The position numbers and the translations under genes were made by a program. The notes beneath the pieces are model-generated. The model saw nothing but the letters and a program-made list of their open reading frames with translations. It made no database searches and was not told where the DNA came from. A stretch of DNA of 59,615 nt from an uncultured Saprospiraceae bacterium (GTDB taxonomy: Bacteria > Bacteroidota > Bacteroidia > Chitinophagales > Saprospiraceae), in NCBI GenBank assembly GCA_937921595.1, contig CAKZTD010000448.1, positions 1-59,615 of the forward strand, in the 5' to 3' direction. Shown piece after piece: positions 8,769 to 17,235 of this stretch (positions are counted from its first letter, which is position 1; every line of letters begins with the position of its first letter).

Positions 8769-9707
8769 ATGGCTACTAGAATTCCAAATTTTCAGGATTT
8801 AGGTTTCGGATCAAGGATCACTACATCAGGAGATCGTTTGATTCTTCAGGATGGCTCTTTTAACATTGTTCGAAAAGGGCGAAGAGCTTGGGATGCTTAC
8901 CAATTCTTGATAGGAATGCCTCCTAGTCAACTTGCTTTTGTTACCTTTCTTTTTATTATCGGCATCAATGCAATATTTGCCTGTATGTTTTTAGCCGTCG
9001 GAATTGAACAACTCAATGGAGTACCAAAAGGGTCTTGGATTGACAACTTTCTTTATGCTTTCTTTTTTAGTGTGCAAACGTTTACGACCGTCGGTTATGG
9101 TGGAATCAATCCAGTTGGCATTTCGGCAAATTTTGTTTCTTCGCTTTGTGCCATGATTGGCTTGATCTCTTTCGCGCTCGTGACAGGATTATTTTTTGCT
9201 AGATTTTCAAGACCAAGATCTCATATTAGTTTTAGTAAGAAAGCAATAATTTCCCCCTATAGGGGTATGCAAAGTTTTCAATTTCGGATTGTCAATCCTC
9301 GGAGTCATAAAATCATCAATCTTTCTGCGCGAGTCTCAATGACCTGGTTGGAAAAACAATCAGATGGCTTGTTTAAACGAGAATTTGCCAATCTTCCATT
9401 GGAAAGAGATCAGGTTGTTTTGTTTCCGTTGAACTGGACGATCGTTCATCCAATCGCAGAAGATAGCCCAATGTATGGAAAGACGCTCAAAGAAATGGAA
9501 GCAATGCGAGCCGAAATTCTTGTGATGATTTCTGGCTTTGATGAAAGTTACAATCAACATATCCATACGAATAGTTCTTTTACTTGTAAGGAAATCGAAA
9601 CGGGTGTGAAATTTAAACCGATGTATACTTCTTCGAATCAGGATGCTACGTTTTTGTACTTGGATGATTTAAATAAAGTGATGCCGGCGGTGTCAAAGGA
9701 GGGATAG
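8769..9707 (+). CDS. Inward-rectifier potassium channel, KirBac type
   Basis: 312 residues. A slide-helix region (about 38-50) precedes outer helix TM1 (about 55-77), a pore helix, the selectivity filter TVGYG at residues 107-111, and TM2 (about 122-145). The rest (150-312) is the beta-rich cytoplasmic domain seen in Kir channels, with SFQFRIVNPRSHKIINLSARV at its start. This is the full family layout, so a functional tetrameric K+ channel in the inner membrane is expected. The TAG stop codon is part of a GGGATAG repeat unit. The gene is divergent from a small winged-helix protein. Confidence 0.93.
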   Translation: MATRIPNFQDLGFGSRITTSGDRLILQDGSFNIVRKGRRAWDAYQFLIGMPPSQLAFVTFLFIIGINAIFACMFLAVGIEQLNGVPKGSWIDNFLYAFFFSVQTFTTVGYGGINPVGISANFVSSLCAMIGLISFALVTGLFFARFSRPRSHISFSKKAIISPYRGMQSFQFRIVNPRSHKIINLSARVSMTWLEKQSDGLFKREFANLPLERDQVVLFPLNWTIVHPIAEDSPMYGKTLKEMEAMRAEILVMISGFDESYNQHIHTNSSFTCKEIETGVKFKPMYTSSNQDATFLYLDDLNKVMPAVSKEG

Positions 9708-9776
9708 ATCACCTCTTGTGATAGGGATAGATTTCGCTTTAGCGAAATAGGGATAGATTCACTACGTAAATAGTGG
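9701..9776. repeat. Hairpin array with TAGGGATAGA linkers (locus 1)
   Basis: The order is GGGATAGA, hairpin TCACCTCTTGTGA, linker TAGGGATAGA, hairpin TTTCGCTTTAGCGAAA, linker TAGGGATAGA, near-hairpin TTCACTACGTAAA, TAGTGG. The first unit supplies the stop codon of the channel gene. Further loci are at 18550-18602 and 30151-30243. The rest of the gap to 9983 shows no gene. Confidence 0.75.
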
Positions 9777-9983
9777 GGCGTGTGCTGAAATTTTAGATTT
9801 GTTTTTGTTCTTCTATGCCCTTCGTTTCTTCTTCGTGAGCTTCATGTCCATTTCCTCTACGATGCTCTTCGACTCCTTTATGCCCTCTGCGTCCTTTAGT
9901 ATGGAAGTGATTTTTTTTCTACCGTTTGAATTTCATTAACAACTTGGTAGTAGGATAAAATTTACTTTTACTACAAAAAAAAT

Positions 9984-12020
9984 ATGAAGCTATTATTTGC
10001 ACTCCTGCTATTACTGGGTTTAGGAAATTGTAAATCAGATTATTCTGAAATCATTTCTCAGCCTACCGATCCTCAACAACAGTATTTGTTAAAGCAAGTT
10101 TTATCAACTACTCAGGAAAATCATTTCCAGGCGAAACCGATTGACGATTCTTTTTCCAAGGCTATGTTTGAAGCTTACCTTAATTTACTTGATCCAGAGA
10201 AAGTATTTTTCACCCAAAAAGATATTCAAGCTTTAAGTCAATTTCAAACCAATATCGATGATCAATTACAGCAAGATGAGTTTGGGTTCTTTTACCTAGC
10301 CAATCACTTATTAAATCAAAGCATTCAAAAAGCGGAAAACTTTCATCAGGATATTTTTGATAAAAAAATCGATTTTAGTTCTGACACAACTTTCGAAACG
10401 AATCCTGATAAAATTGGCTTTTCTAAAAATGATCGAGCATTAAAAAAACGCTGGGAACAAAAAATAAAAGCGAGTATTCTAGAAGAGCTATTGGCCAACA
10501 ACAAGGATTCTTCTGATTCTACTTTTAAAACCAACAGAAAAGAAGCCATTGCAAAAGAAAAACGTTTAATTGCTCTGGAATTTAAACAGTACAAAAAGAA
10601 TACGCTTAACAAACGTTTCCATCAATATTTGAATACTTTTTTAAATCTCCAAGATATGCAAACGGAGTTTCTCTCTGTTGAAAAACGAGCAAAATGGAAT
10701 GCAAATTACACTCGATCATTGGTCGGAATTGGTGCTCGGATCATTATTGAAAAAGGTTATCCCAAAATAGAAGGCTTAACCACTAGTGGCCCTGCATGGA
10801 AAGGTCAACTTTTACAAAAAGACGATCTGATTTTAAGCCTAAAGGATGGAAACAAAAAAGCTGTTGATCTTTTCGGAATGGAAATCAACGAGGTGCTCGA
10901 CTTGATAAAAGGGGAAGCAGGAACTTCCTTGGAATTAACCATCAGAAGAAACCAAAACACTACTTTGCAAGTTCCAATCACCCGAGAAGCGATTCGTTTC
11001 GACCTAGTACTCTCTTTAATTTTAGAAAGGCAAAACCTTAATGAACAAGTTGGCTATATTCGAATTCCTAGGTTTTACATTGGCGATGAAGGTGTTGCTT
11101 ACCATGTCTATCAGGCGATTCAAAACCTTAAGAAAAATCAAGTAAAAGGAATTATCATCGATCTACGAAACAACCAAGGAGGTTCCAGTGGAGAAACCAG
11201 AGACATCTTAGATTATTTTTTAAAAGAAGGAGTAGTTATGCAAACCAAATCTAAGGATGGTGATATTAATATCCAGAAAGTCAACGACCAGGATGTTACT
11301 TATGATGGCGACTTGGTCGTATTGGTCAATGAACGAAGTGCCTCTGGCTCAGAGCTTCTTTCAGGTACCTTGCAAGATTATGGTCGGGCCGTAATCGTCG
11401 GTGGAAATGCAACTCGTGGTAAAGGAACCATGCAGCGGTTTTATACTTTTGAAAATAAAGAAACCGGAGCAGAAATCGGGAGTTCTAAAATGACAATCGC
11501 TACTTTTTATTCGGCAAGTGGTCGCTCTCCTCAGTTTACAGGAATTATTCCTGACATCATTTTGCCAAATAATTTTACTTATGTCGAGTCTGGTGAAAGA
11601 ATCCACAAAACGGCACTTCCTCCTCAGCAATTAGAAATTAAATCTTGTACTCAATCAGTTAATAATATTTCTAATCTCCAAACAATCATTGCCAAAAGCA
11701 AAGAGCGAACAAAAGATAATCCTAAGTTTCAATTAGCCGATCGAAAAGCACAGCATATCAAATCAATACAAGATCAATCAGAAGTGAGCCTTAATTTCGA
11801 AACTAGAAAAGCTCAACAAAAATCAAGGTTACAATTGGAAGCTGATTTTAAAAATATATTTTCTAATATTGATGGCTTCAATGTTCAGCTTTTACCGCAA
11901 GATATTGCGACTGCTGATTCCGCTTTGATTGAAAATAATAAAATCTGGCAAAACAATATCCAACAAGATCCGTATGTTTATGAGTGTTTTCAGATCATTA
12001 GTGATTTGAAGGAATCATAA
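9984..12020 (+). CDS. Prc/Tsp-type carboxy-terminal processing protease (S41)
   Basis: 678 residues, with a lipoprotein signal (lipobox Cys16, GLGNC). The helical N-terminal Tsp domain spans about 30-240. A PDZ domain lies around 245-335 and the S41 core around 355-530, with a C-terminal helical extension after it. Aligned by eye with E. coli Prc, the catalytic residues are Ser454 in SASGSE, Asp465 in LQDYGR and Lys480 in RGKGT. The gap between Asp and Lys is one residue longer than in E. coli. It should degrade or trim envelope proteins from their C-termini. A membrane-protein gene follows 14 bases downstream and is probably in the same operon. Confidence 0.92.
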   Translation: MKLLFALLLLLGLGNCKSDYSEIISQPTDPQQQYLLKQVLSTTQENHFQAKPIDDSFSKAMFEAYLNLLDPEKVFFTQKDIQALSQFQTNIDDQLQQDEFGFFYLANHLLNQSIQKAENFHQDIFDKKIDFSSDTTFETNPDKIGFSKNDRALKKRWEQKIKASILEELLANNKDSSDSTFKTNRKEAIAKEKRLIALEFKQYKKNTLNKRFHQYLNTFLNLQDMQTEFLSVEKRAKWNANYTRSLVGIGARIIIEKGYPKIEGLTTSGPAWKGQLLQKDDLILSLKDGNKKAVDLFGMEINEVLDLIKGEAGTSLELTIRRNQNTTLQVPITREAIRFDLVLSLILERQNLNEQVGYIRIPRFYIGDEGVAYHVYQAIQNLKKNQVKGIIIDLRNNQGGSSGETRDILDYFLKEGVVMQTKSKDGDINIQKVNDQDVTYDGDLVVLVNERSASGSELLSGTLQDYGRAVIVGGNATRGKGTMQRFYTFENKETGAEIGSSKMTIATFYSASGRSPQFTGIIPDIILPNNFTYVESGERIHKTALPPQQLEIKSCTQSVNNISNLQTIIAKSKERTKDNPKFQLADRKAQHIKSIQDQSEVSLNFETRKAQQKSRLQLEADFKNIFSNIDGFNVQLLPQDIATADSALIENNKIWQNNIQQDPYVYECFQIISDLKES

Positions 12021-12034
12021 ATATTTATTTTTAA

Positions 12035-13015
12035 ATGACGACCATTACACCTTCTACTGGTAATAAAATCATCCTAGGTATCGGGGGAACTGCTTTTACA
12101 GTAGTTGGTCTTTTTTTGTATCCAAAGTTAAGTTTCCAAGGTTACTTTGAAATACTCCCAATAGTGATAAGTGGTCTTTTTATCTTTTTCGGACTAGCTT
12201 GTTTACACCTTGCTTTTTTATACAAAATCATTTTTGATGAAAGCGGCATTACCACCGGTAGTTCTTTTTACAATAAAACGATTCTCAATAGAGAGATTGA
12301 AGGCTTTTTTATTTTTGAAGAAAAAGGACAAAAGAAAAAAGACATTATTCTTCAACTCGCCATTTTAAAACATGACGGTACGGGCAAGGTATTTCTAGCG
12401 GATAGTTTCGGATCTCACTTTGAACTCATTAAAGAAACGCTTGCAAAAAAGCATAAGCAGATTGACGGAAAAAAGAAATCCAATTTTCTACAAAAGCGTA
12501 AAAATTCGAGGCTCCGAATTGGAAGTTATTTCGGTATTGCTCTAGCTTTATTTGGTATTTATTTAATCTTTAGTTTTTTAAAACCGGATCCTCCTCAAAT
12601 CTCTTTGTATGGCACTTTAGTGGAACAACCAAGTTTCACTTACAACAAACGTAATCGACCAACTCGAATCAATCTTAAGCTAAACGAATATCCTGGATTG
12701 ACTTTTTCTGAAGTTGGTAATATCGGCTATCTCGAAGCTTGGGCATTGATAACTGCTCCTGGAGACAAAATCTCTTTGAAAATTTCCGAAGCAGATCATG
12801 AAGCTAAAATCAAAAAAACAAAGGCTCCAGATAAAGTGATTCTCAATTATGGAAAGGATATGATCGAGATCAAAAGTCTGACTCATCGCAAGCTTTCGTC
12901 ACAACCCGTCTATCGAGAAAACAATGCGGAGGGTTTCGTGATTGGAATATTCTTTTTGCTTGTTGGTCTTGGAGCTTTTTTTTATTATCAGCGAGATATA
13001 CGGACCGTCTTTTAG
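12035..13015 (+). CDS. Hypothetical membrane protein with four predicted helices
   Basis: 326 residues, family not recognised. Hydrophobic segments lie at about 10-27, 37-63, 161-181 and 298-317. The region between helices 2 and 3 resembles a small PH-like beta domain after the membrane, and the stretch between helices 3 and 4 is soluble and beta-rich. The gene starts 14 bases after the Prc protease and is likely co-transcribed, which suggests an envelope role. No catalytic motif is visible. Confidence 0.75.
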   Translation: MTTITPSTGNKIILGIGGTAFTVVGLFLYPKLSFQGYFEILPIVISGLFIFFGLACLHLAFLYKIIFDESGITTGSSFYNKTILNREIEGFFIFEEKGQKKKDIILQLAILKHDGTGKVFLADSFGSHFELIKETLAKKHKQIDGKKKSNFLQKRKNSRLRIGSYFGIALALFGIYLIFSFLKPDPPQISLYGTLVEQPSFTYNKRNRPTRINLKLNEYPGLTFSEVGNIGYLEAWALITAPGDKISLKISEADHEAKIKKTKAPDKVILNYGKDMIEIKSLTHRKLSSQPVYRENNAEGFVIGIFFLLVGLGAFFYYQRDIRTVF

Positions 13016-13083
13016 GTTTACTAAACTTAGCATTTTCGTTTTTTCCTCCCCTTTTCCATTGTTTGTTAAAAATCTATAGAATA

Positions 13084-13114
13084 TTGCTATTTACTTAAAT
13101 GTAAAGTATATTTG
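13084..13114 (+). promoter_or_regulatory. Promoter of the membrane-protein/XRE module
   Basis: TTG at 13084-13086 and TATATTTG at 13107-13114 are 20 bases apart, a good fit to the Bacteroidota consensus TTG-N19-21-TAnnTTTG. The expected start of transcription is near 13120. Confidence 0.6.
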
Positions 13115-13165
13115 TCATTATGTAAACTAAACTTTCCTATTAGGACGGTATATTTTACATTTTAA
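13095..13165. promoter_or_regulatory. Candidate operator: three ATGTAAA words around the promoter
   Basis: AATGTAAAGTATA overlaps the -7 box, TATGTAAACTAAA follows at about 13118-13130, and the inverted copy TATATTTTACATTTTAA lies at 13149-13165. The first and third are near-perfect inverted repeats of each other. This is a plausible autoregulatory site for the XRE protein encoded 500 bases downstream. Confidence 0.45.
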
Positions 13166-13191
13166 AGCAAGTTTAAGTAAAAAAATAGCAT

Positions 13192-13638
13192 ATGAATTTG
13201 AAGTCACTTCTTGAATGCGAAAGAAAAAGTCTTATGAAAATTTCAAAGTATCAACTTCCAAATGGCTTTAAAAAGATTGGTCTTGGGATTTTGATCATTT
13301 CATTCATCAGTCTTTTTTCAAATAAATTCCTAGCAGACAGCGAAGCCATTCGTATCTTTTCGAAATACGGAATGCTCATTGGTTTTTTGATTATTTCTGT
13401 TTCAAAAGAAAAAATTGAAGACGAATTAATTACCAAAATCAGAATGCAATCCTATACTTTTTCTTTTGTATTTGGAGTCTTCTTTTCATTGCTACAACCT
13501 TTTATTAATTATTCTGTAGATTCTATTTTTCAATCTGGAGAAGCAGTTTTTAAAGACAATGGTGATTTTCAAATTCTATGGCTTTTATTAAGCGTCCAAG
13601 TTTTATTTTTTGAGTTTTTGAAAAAATTACATAAATGA
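13192..13638 (+). CDS. Small membrane protein paired with an XRE regulator
   Basis: 148 residues with four hydrophobic segments (about 27-45, 58-70, 86-105 and 126-142). The stretch SKEKIEDELITKIRMQSYTF resembles membrane proteins that sit next to Cro/C1-type regulators in many Bacteroidota. Translation may instead begin at the ATG at 13234 (MKISKYQLPNGFKKIG), which looks more like the family start. The last four bases (ATGA) overlap the start of the regulator, so the two are translationally coupled. The function is unknown; a membrane signal to the regulator is a guess. Confidence 0.75.
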   Translation: MNLKSLLECERKSLMKISKYQLPNGFKKIGLGILIISFISLFSNKFLADSEAIRIFSKYGMLIGFLIISVSKEKIEDELITKIRMQSYTFSFVFGVFFSLLQPFINYSVDSIFQSGEAVFKDNGDFQILWLLLSVQVLFFEFLKKLHK

Positions 13639-13835
13639 AAAACAGGTTGAAGGTGGAGCGATCGATTTTAGATTTGACGCAAGATGAGTTGGCAAAAAAG
13701 ATTGGTGTTTCTAGACAAACGATAAATTCTATTGAAAAGAACAGGTATGTACCTTCTACGGTTTTGGCTTTAAAGCTGTCGAGAATTTTTGGAAAACCGG
13801 TGAATGAGTTTTTTGAATTAGAAGATAAGGATTAG
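13635..13835 (+). CDS. XRE/Cro-type helix-turn-helix regulator
   Basis: 66 residues, essentially one HTH domain: LTQDELAKKIGVSRQTINSIE is the two-helix DNA-reading part, followed by VPSTVLALKLSRIFGKPVNEFF. This is the short regulator type common next to small membrane proteins. It starts within the stop codon of that partner (ATGA overlap). It probably binds the repeated ATGTAAA words around the module promoter; this is inference from position. Confidence 0.9.
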   Translation: MKNRLKVERSILDLTQDELAKKIGVSRQTINSIEKNRYVPSTVLALKLSRIFGKPVNEFFELEDKD

Positions 13836-13962
13836 AGGTAAGGAGTGAGAGTTGAACACAGAGAACAAGGATTAACGAATAGTAATTTTGATGGTGGTCA
13901 TTTCTTCTTACTACATCAAAAATCTAAAATCATTAATCCTTGCTCTGAATTAATTCTGCCTT

Positions 13963-14931
13963 CTACTTCACAGCTCCCACACTAATCAAATAATCGACAA
14001 CATCTTGATGCTTTCCTCTTTTCGCCATTTTTAGTGGAGACCGAAGTTCAGAATTTAAATTGTATCCGTCTCGAACTGATTTATTTACATCCGCTCCTTT
14101 GGAAACTAAAAACTTTACAACTTCAAGATGACCTGACCAAGCTGCACCGATCAAAGGCGTTTCATCACCAACAACATATTCATCAACTCTTGCTCCTTTT
14201 TCAATCAAGTATTTCACTAATTTGAGGTGACCATGTTTAGACGCCATGATCAGGGGGTTCCCATCACCATCTACTGCTTTATTAACATCTACGCCACTTT
14301 TTACAAGCGCCTTCATCAAACTAAGGTGTCCACCTTTTGCAGCCATAATCATTGGATTACCATCACCTTCGGAACCACGATTTGGGTCTGCCCCATTTTC
14401 CAAAAGCAAAGCCACCACTTCCGAATGACCTCCTCTCACTGCAAGCATCAATGGCGTTCCATCTCGAAAAACACGACCATCAACATTCGCTCCTTTATCG
14501 ATCAAAAGTTTGACGATATCAGAATGACCGTTTTTAGCTGCAGACATGAGTGGCGTCCCATCTCCGGAAACTTTTCGATTAACATCCGCTCCTTTTGACA
14601 ATAATAATTCTACAAATTCTCGATGGTTTAACTGAGCAGCAATCATCAAAGCACTGGCATCACCACTCCCTTTGTAACTTACTTTTGCACCTGCAGCAAA
14701 AAGGAGTTTCGCTATCTCAACATTCCCTTTAGCCGCCGCCGCGCCAAGTGGAGAACGTGGCTCGCCATCTCCTCGATAAGAACAATTCGGATTTGTATTT
14801 TTTAATAAAATTTTGACCGTCTCGACCCGCTCCGCTTTTACTGCTTTTAGCAAAGCTTGACAATCATTATTCTGAGCCGCTAAAAATAATGGACCCAACA
14901 AAAAGAAAAAGAAAAAAGATAAAGCTTTCAT
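13963..14931 (-). CDS. Secreted ankyrin-repeat protein
   Basis: 322 residues. A signal peptide (MKALSFFFFFLLGPLFLAAQ) is followed by about eight or nine ankyrin repeats of 33-34 residues that fill the rest of the protein. The repeats are unusually even: most carry GDGxPL at the turn and then AAxxGHxxxVKxLLxxGADVN. Ankyrin repeats bind proteins. A periplasmic or surface location follows from the signal peptide. No catalytic domain is present. The gene is alone and divergent from LytS/LytTR pair 1. Confidence 0.9.
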   Translation of the reverse strand: MKALSFFFFFLLGPLFLAAQNNDCQALLKAVKAERVETVKILLKNTNPNCSYRGDGEPRSPLGAAAAKGNVEIAKLLFAAGAKVSYKGSGDASALMIAAQLNHREFVELLLSKGADVNRKVSGDGTPLMSAAKNGHSDIVKLLIDKGANVDGRVFRDGTPLMLAVRGGHSEVVALLLENGADPNRGSEGDGNPMIMAAKGGHLSLMKALVKSGVDVNKAVDGDGNPLIMASKHGHLKLVKYLIEKGARVDEYVVGDETPLIGAAWSGHLEVVKFLVSKGADVNKSVRDGYNLNSELRSPLKMAKRGKHQDVVDYLISVGAVK

Positions 14932-15161
14932 AAGAATATATTTTTTGAGAAGTGTTTAAAAATAGATTGATGATTCAAAACTAAGCGAAAGAAGCAGTGC
15001 ATTTTTAAAATAGCGACCGATCCGCTATACGAACCTATCAAAAGCTATAAACCTAAGGTCAACTTATTCATCATTCGGAAAGGTGATTTAGAAGGGCGGA
15101 AATTAGTCCTCGGCTATCTTTTCAAAATAATGTATTCAAAATCCTTATTTTAGACATTCTT

Positions 15162-16229
15162 ATGGAAAAGCAAAACACATGGATCGATCGTATATTACAA
15201 AACAGAGTAGCTTCTCATTCGCTATTCTGGTTAGTGCTATTGTTGTCCACTAGCCTACTTGCAAGCTTTAATAGCTCATTTAGCTATTCGCTGATCAACA
15301 ACTCGGCGCTTTTACCAGCTCAGATGATGGCTGCCTACTTGCTTTCCTATTATCAGATTCCGAAGCTTTTATTAAAAAAACAATATTTAAAATTTATCAT
15401 CTCTCTAATAGCAAGTTCCTTTTTATTCATGGTCATTGCCCGCATATCTGTAGTCTATGTTGCGGAACCATTTATTCGAACAGATTTTGAGCAAGAGACC
15501 CTAATGGAAATTATTACCGATCCGGGTTATTTATTGATGGTCTATTTTCCAGCAGTTTATTTATTTCCTTTTATCATGCTCATTATAAAAACCTTGAAAG
15601 AGCGTTCTGAGGAACGGCATCAATTAGAAGTTTTACAAAAAGAGAAAGCGACCACTGAACTTAATTTTTTAAAAGCACAAATTCATCCGCATTTTTTATT
15701 TAACACCCTGAACAATCTATATTCACTTAGCCTTGAAAAATCTGATGATGCACCTGAGGTGGTAGAAAAATTATCCGATATGTTGGATTACATGCTTTAT
15801 CAATGCAGTGACCCCACGGTGCCCATTCGAAAAGAAGTTAGCCTTTTAGAAAACTACATTGCGCTAGAAACCATTCGCTATGGCGATTTACTAGATTTAG
15901 TTTTTAATAAAAACATTGAAAATCCCGAAGTAGAAATTGCGCCTTTAATTTTGTTGTCTATTGTTGAAAATGCATTTAAACATGGGGCCAGCGGCAATCT
16001 TAAAAATCCTACGATCCATATTGATTTGGAAGCTACAAATGAGCATCTTTATTTTAAAGTTTTCAATACCAAACCGACGGTACTTGATAAGGAGCAAATT
16101 GTTTTGAAAAAAGGAATGGGATCGGTGAATGTTAAGCGGCAGTTGGATTTGATTTATCGGGGAAAGCATAGTTTGGTCGTGATGGATGAGGTGGATAGTT
16201 ATAGTTTGGTGTTGGAGATTGAGTTTTGA
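15162..16229 (+). CDS. LytS-type sensor histidine kinase (pair 1)
   Basis: 355 residues. Four predicted membrane helices (about 20-37, 47-64, 77-98 and 123-143) form the input part, with almost no external loop. A coiled coil leads to the His_kinase box, AQIHPHFLFNTLNNLY, with His177 the likely phosphate acceptor. The ATPase part contains SIVENAFKHG as N box. The partner LytTR regulator follows 119 bases downstream on the same strand. The signal is unknown; with so short an external part it may be sensed in the membrane. Confidence 0.9.
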   Translation: MEKQNTWIDRILQNRVASHSLFWLVLLLSTSLLASFNSSFSYSLINNSALLPAQMMAAYLLSYYQIPKLLLKKQYLKFIISLIASSFLFMVIARISVVYVAEPFIRTDFEQETLMEIITDPGYLLMVYFPAVYLFPFIMLIIKTLKERSEERHQLEVLQKEKATTELNFLKAQIHPHFLFNTLNNLYSLSLEKSDDAPEVVEKLSDMLDYMLYQCSDPTVPIRKEVSLLENYIALETIRYGDLLDLVFNKNIENPEVEIAPLILLSIVENAFKHGASGNLKNPTIHIDLEATNEHLYFKVFNTKPTVLDKEQIVLKKGMGSVNVKRQLDLIYRGKHSLVVMDEVDSYSLVLEIEF

Positions 16230-16348
16230 TTTTTTGACACGGATTAGGACACGGATTTCCACAGATCCTCTTCTATGGTATTCGATTGGGATGTGGATTT
16301 CAAGGGAGAGAAAAACTTAGTTTATAATTGTTTTTAAAATATGATTTG

Positions 16349-17068
16349 ATGTCTGAGTTGATAAAATGTATTATTGTTGATGATGAACCTTTGGCGATCA
16401 AGTTGATTACTCGACATGTGAATGAATTGCCTAGCTTATCCTTGGTCGCTAGTTTTCAAAATCCATTGGAAGCTTTTGATCTTTTAAAAAAGGAATCGAT
16501 TGATTTGATTTTTTTAGACATTCAAATGCCAGTATTGACGGGGATTGATTTTGTAAAATCATTACCGAATCCTCCTGGAATTATTTTCACTACTGCTTTC
16601 CGAAATTATGCGGTCGAGAGTTACGAATTAAATGTAGTAGACTATCTCGTCAAGCCTATTACCTTTACACGTTTTTTAAAATCCGTAAATAAATTCATTG
16701 ATCAGCAATCTGCCCCTACAACTAATTCCACTGTTGCTATAAGTTCTCAGGATCCAAATAAATCGAGTAATCACCTCTATGTGAATTCCAATAAAAAACA
16801 CATCAAAGTAGATTTTGACCAAATCCTTTTTGTAGAAAGTATTAAAGATTATGTTCGCATTCATACCCATCAAAAGAATATTATTACAAAGGATAAGATT
16901 AGCGAATTTGAAAAGAAGCTTCCAGATAATTTTCTAAGAATCCATCGCTCTTTTATTGTAAACACAGATAGGATTACCGCTTTCACGGCACATGATGTGG
17001 AGATTGAAGAACGGGAAATTCCAATTGGAGGAAGTTATAAAACGGGGGTGATGGAGCGGCTGAAATAA
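16349..17068 (+). CDS. LytTR response regulator (pair 1)
   Basis: 239 residues from the ATG at 16349 (MSELIKCIIVDDEP); a TTG at 16328 would add seven residues and is less likely. The receiver domain has the acidic pair in IIVDDEP, Asp57 in LIFLDIQMP as phosphorylation site, and KP in YLVKPIT. A LytTR DNA-binding domain follows from about residue 140, with FLRIHRSFIVNTDRI near its end. It should act with the kinase upstream. The stop is followed by a GAGC/GCTC stem and an ACACAGAG repeat. Confidence 0.9.
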   Translation: MSELIKCIIVDDEPLAIKLITRHVNELPSLSLVASFQNPLEAFDLLKKESIDLIFLDIQMPVLTGIDFVKSLPNPPGIIFTTAFRNYAVESYELNVVDYLVKPITFTRFLKSVNKFIDQQSAPTTNSTVAISSQDPNKSSNHLYVNSNKKHIKVDFDQILFVESIKDYVRIHTHQKNIITKDKISEFEKKLPDNFLRIHRSFIVNTDRITAFTAHDVEIEEREIPIGGSYKTGVMERLK

Positions 17069-17090
17069 GAGCTCGGCTTCGCTCCATTAG

Positions 17091-17128
17091 ACACAGAGAG
17101 CACAGAGGAGACACAGAGAGCACAGCGT
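17091..17128. repeat. ACACAGAGAGCACAGAG-type repeat
   Basis: Two tandem copies of GACACAGAGAGCACAG follow pair 1. Related runs are at 24304-24339 and, shorter, near 13857. The family is purine-rich, non-coding and intergenic here. Confidence 0.55.
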
Positions 17129-17182
17129 TTTTTTTACTTGTACAAAGAGAGAATATCCATCTGAAGAATGAGGCACCCGCCT

Positions 17183-17218
17183 ACATTCACTCATCCGCTC
17201 ATTCAACAATTCACTCTC
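17183..17218. repeat. GAATGAGT-type repeat (copy E, mostly one arm)
   Basis: CATTCACTCATCCGCTCATT and AATTCACTCTC form a right arm. Only a GAATGAG remnant at about 17166 represents the left arm. It lies between convergent genes. Confidence 0.5.
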
Positions 17219-17235
17219 CGCTATACGCTTAAATA

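Noticed and set aside
9254-9265. CCCCTATAGGGG palindrome in the channel gene
   Set aside because: It is inside a well-conserved coding region and a 12-bp palindrome is not surprising there.
17091-17128. CRISPR array
   Set aside because: Short purine-rich tandem copies without regular spacers, and no cas genes in the window.
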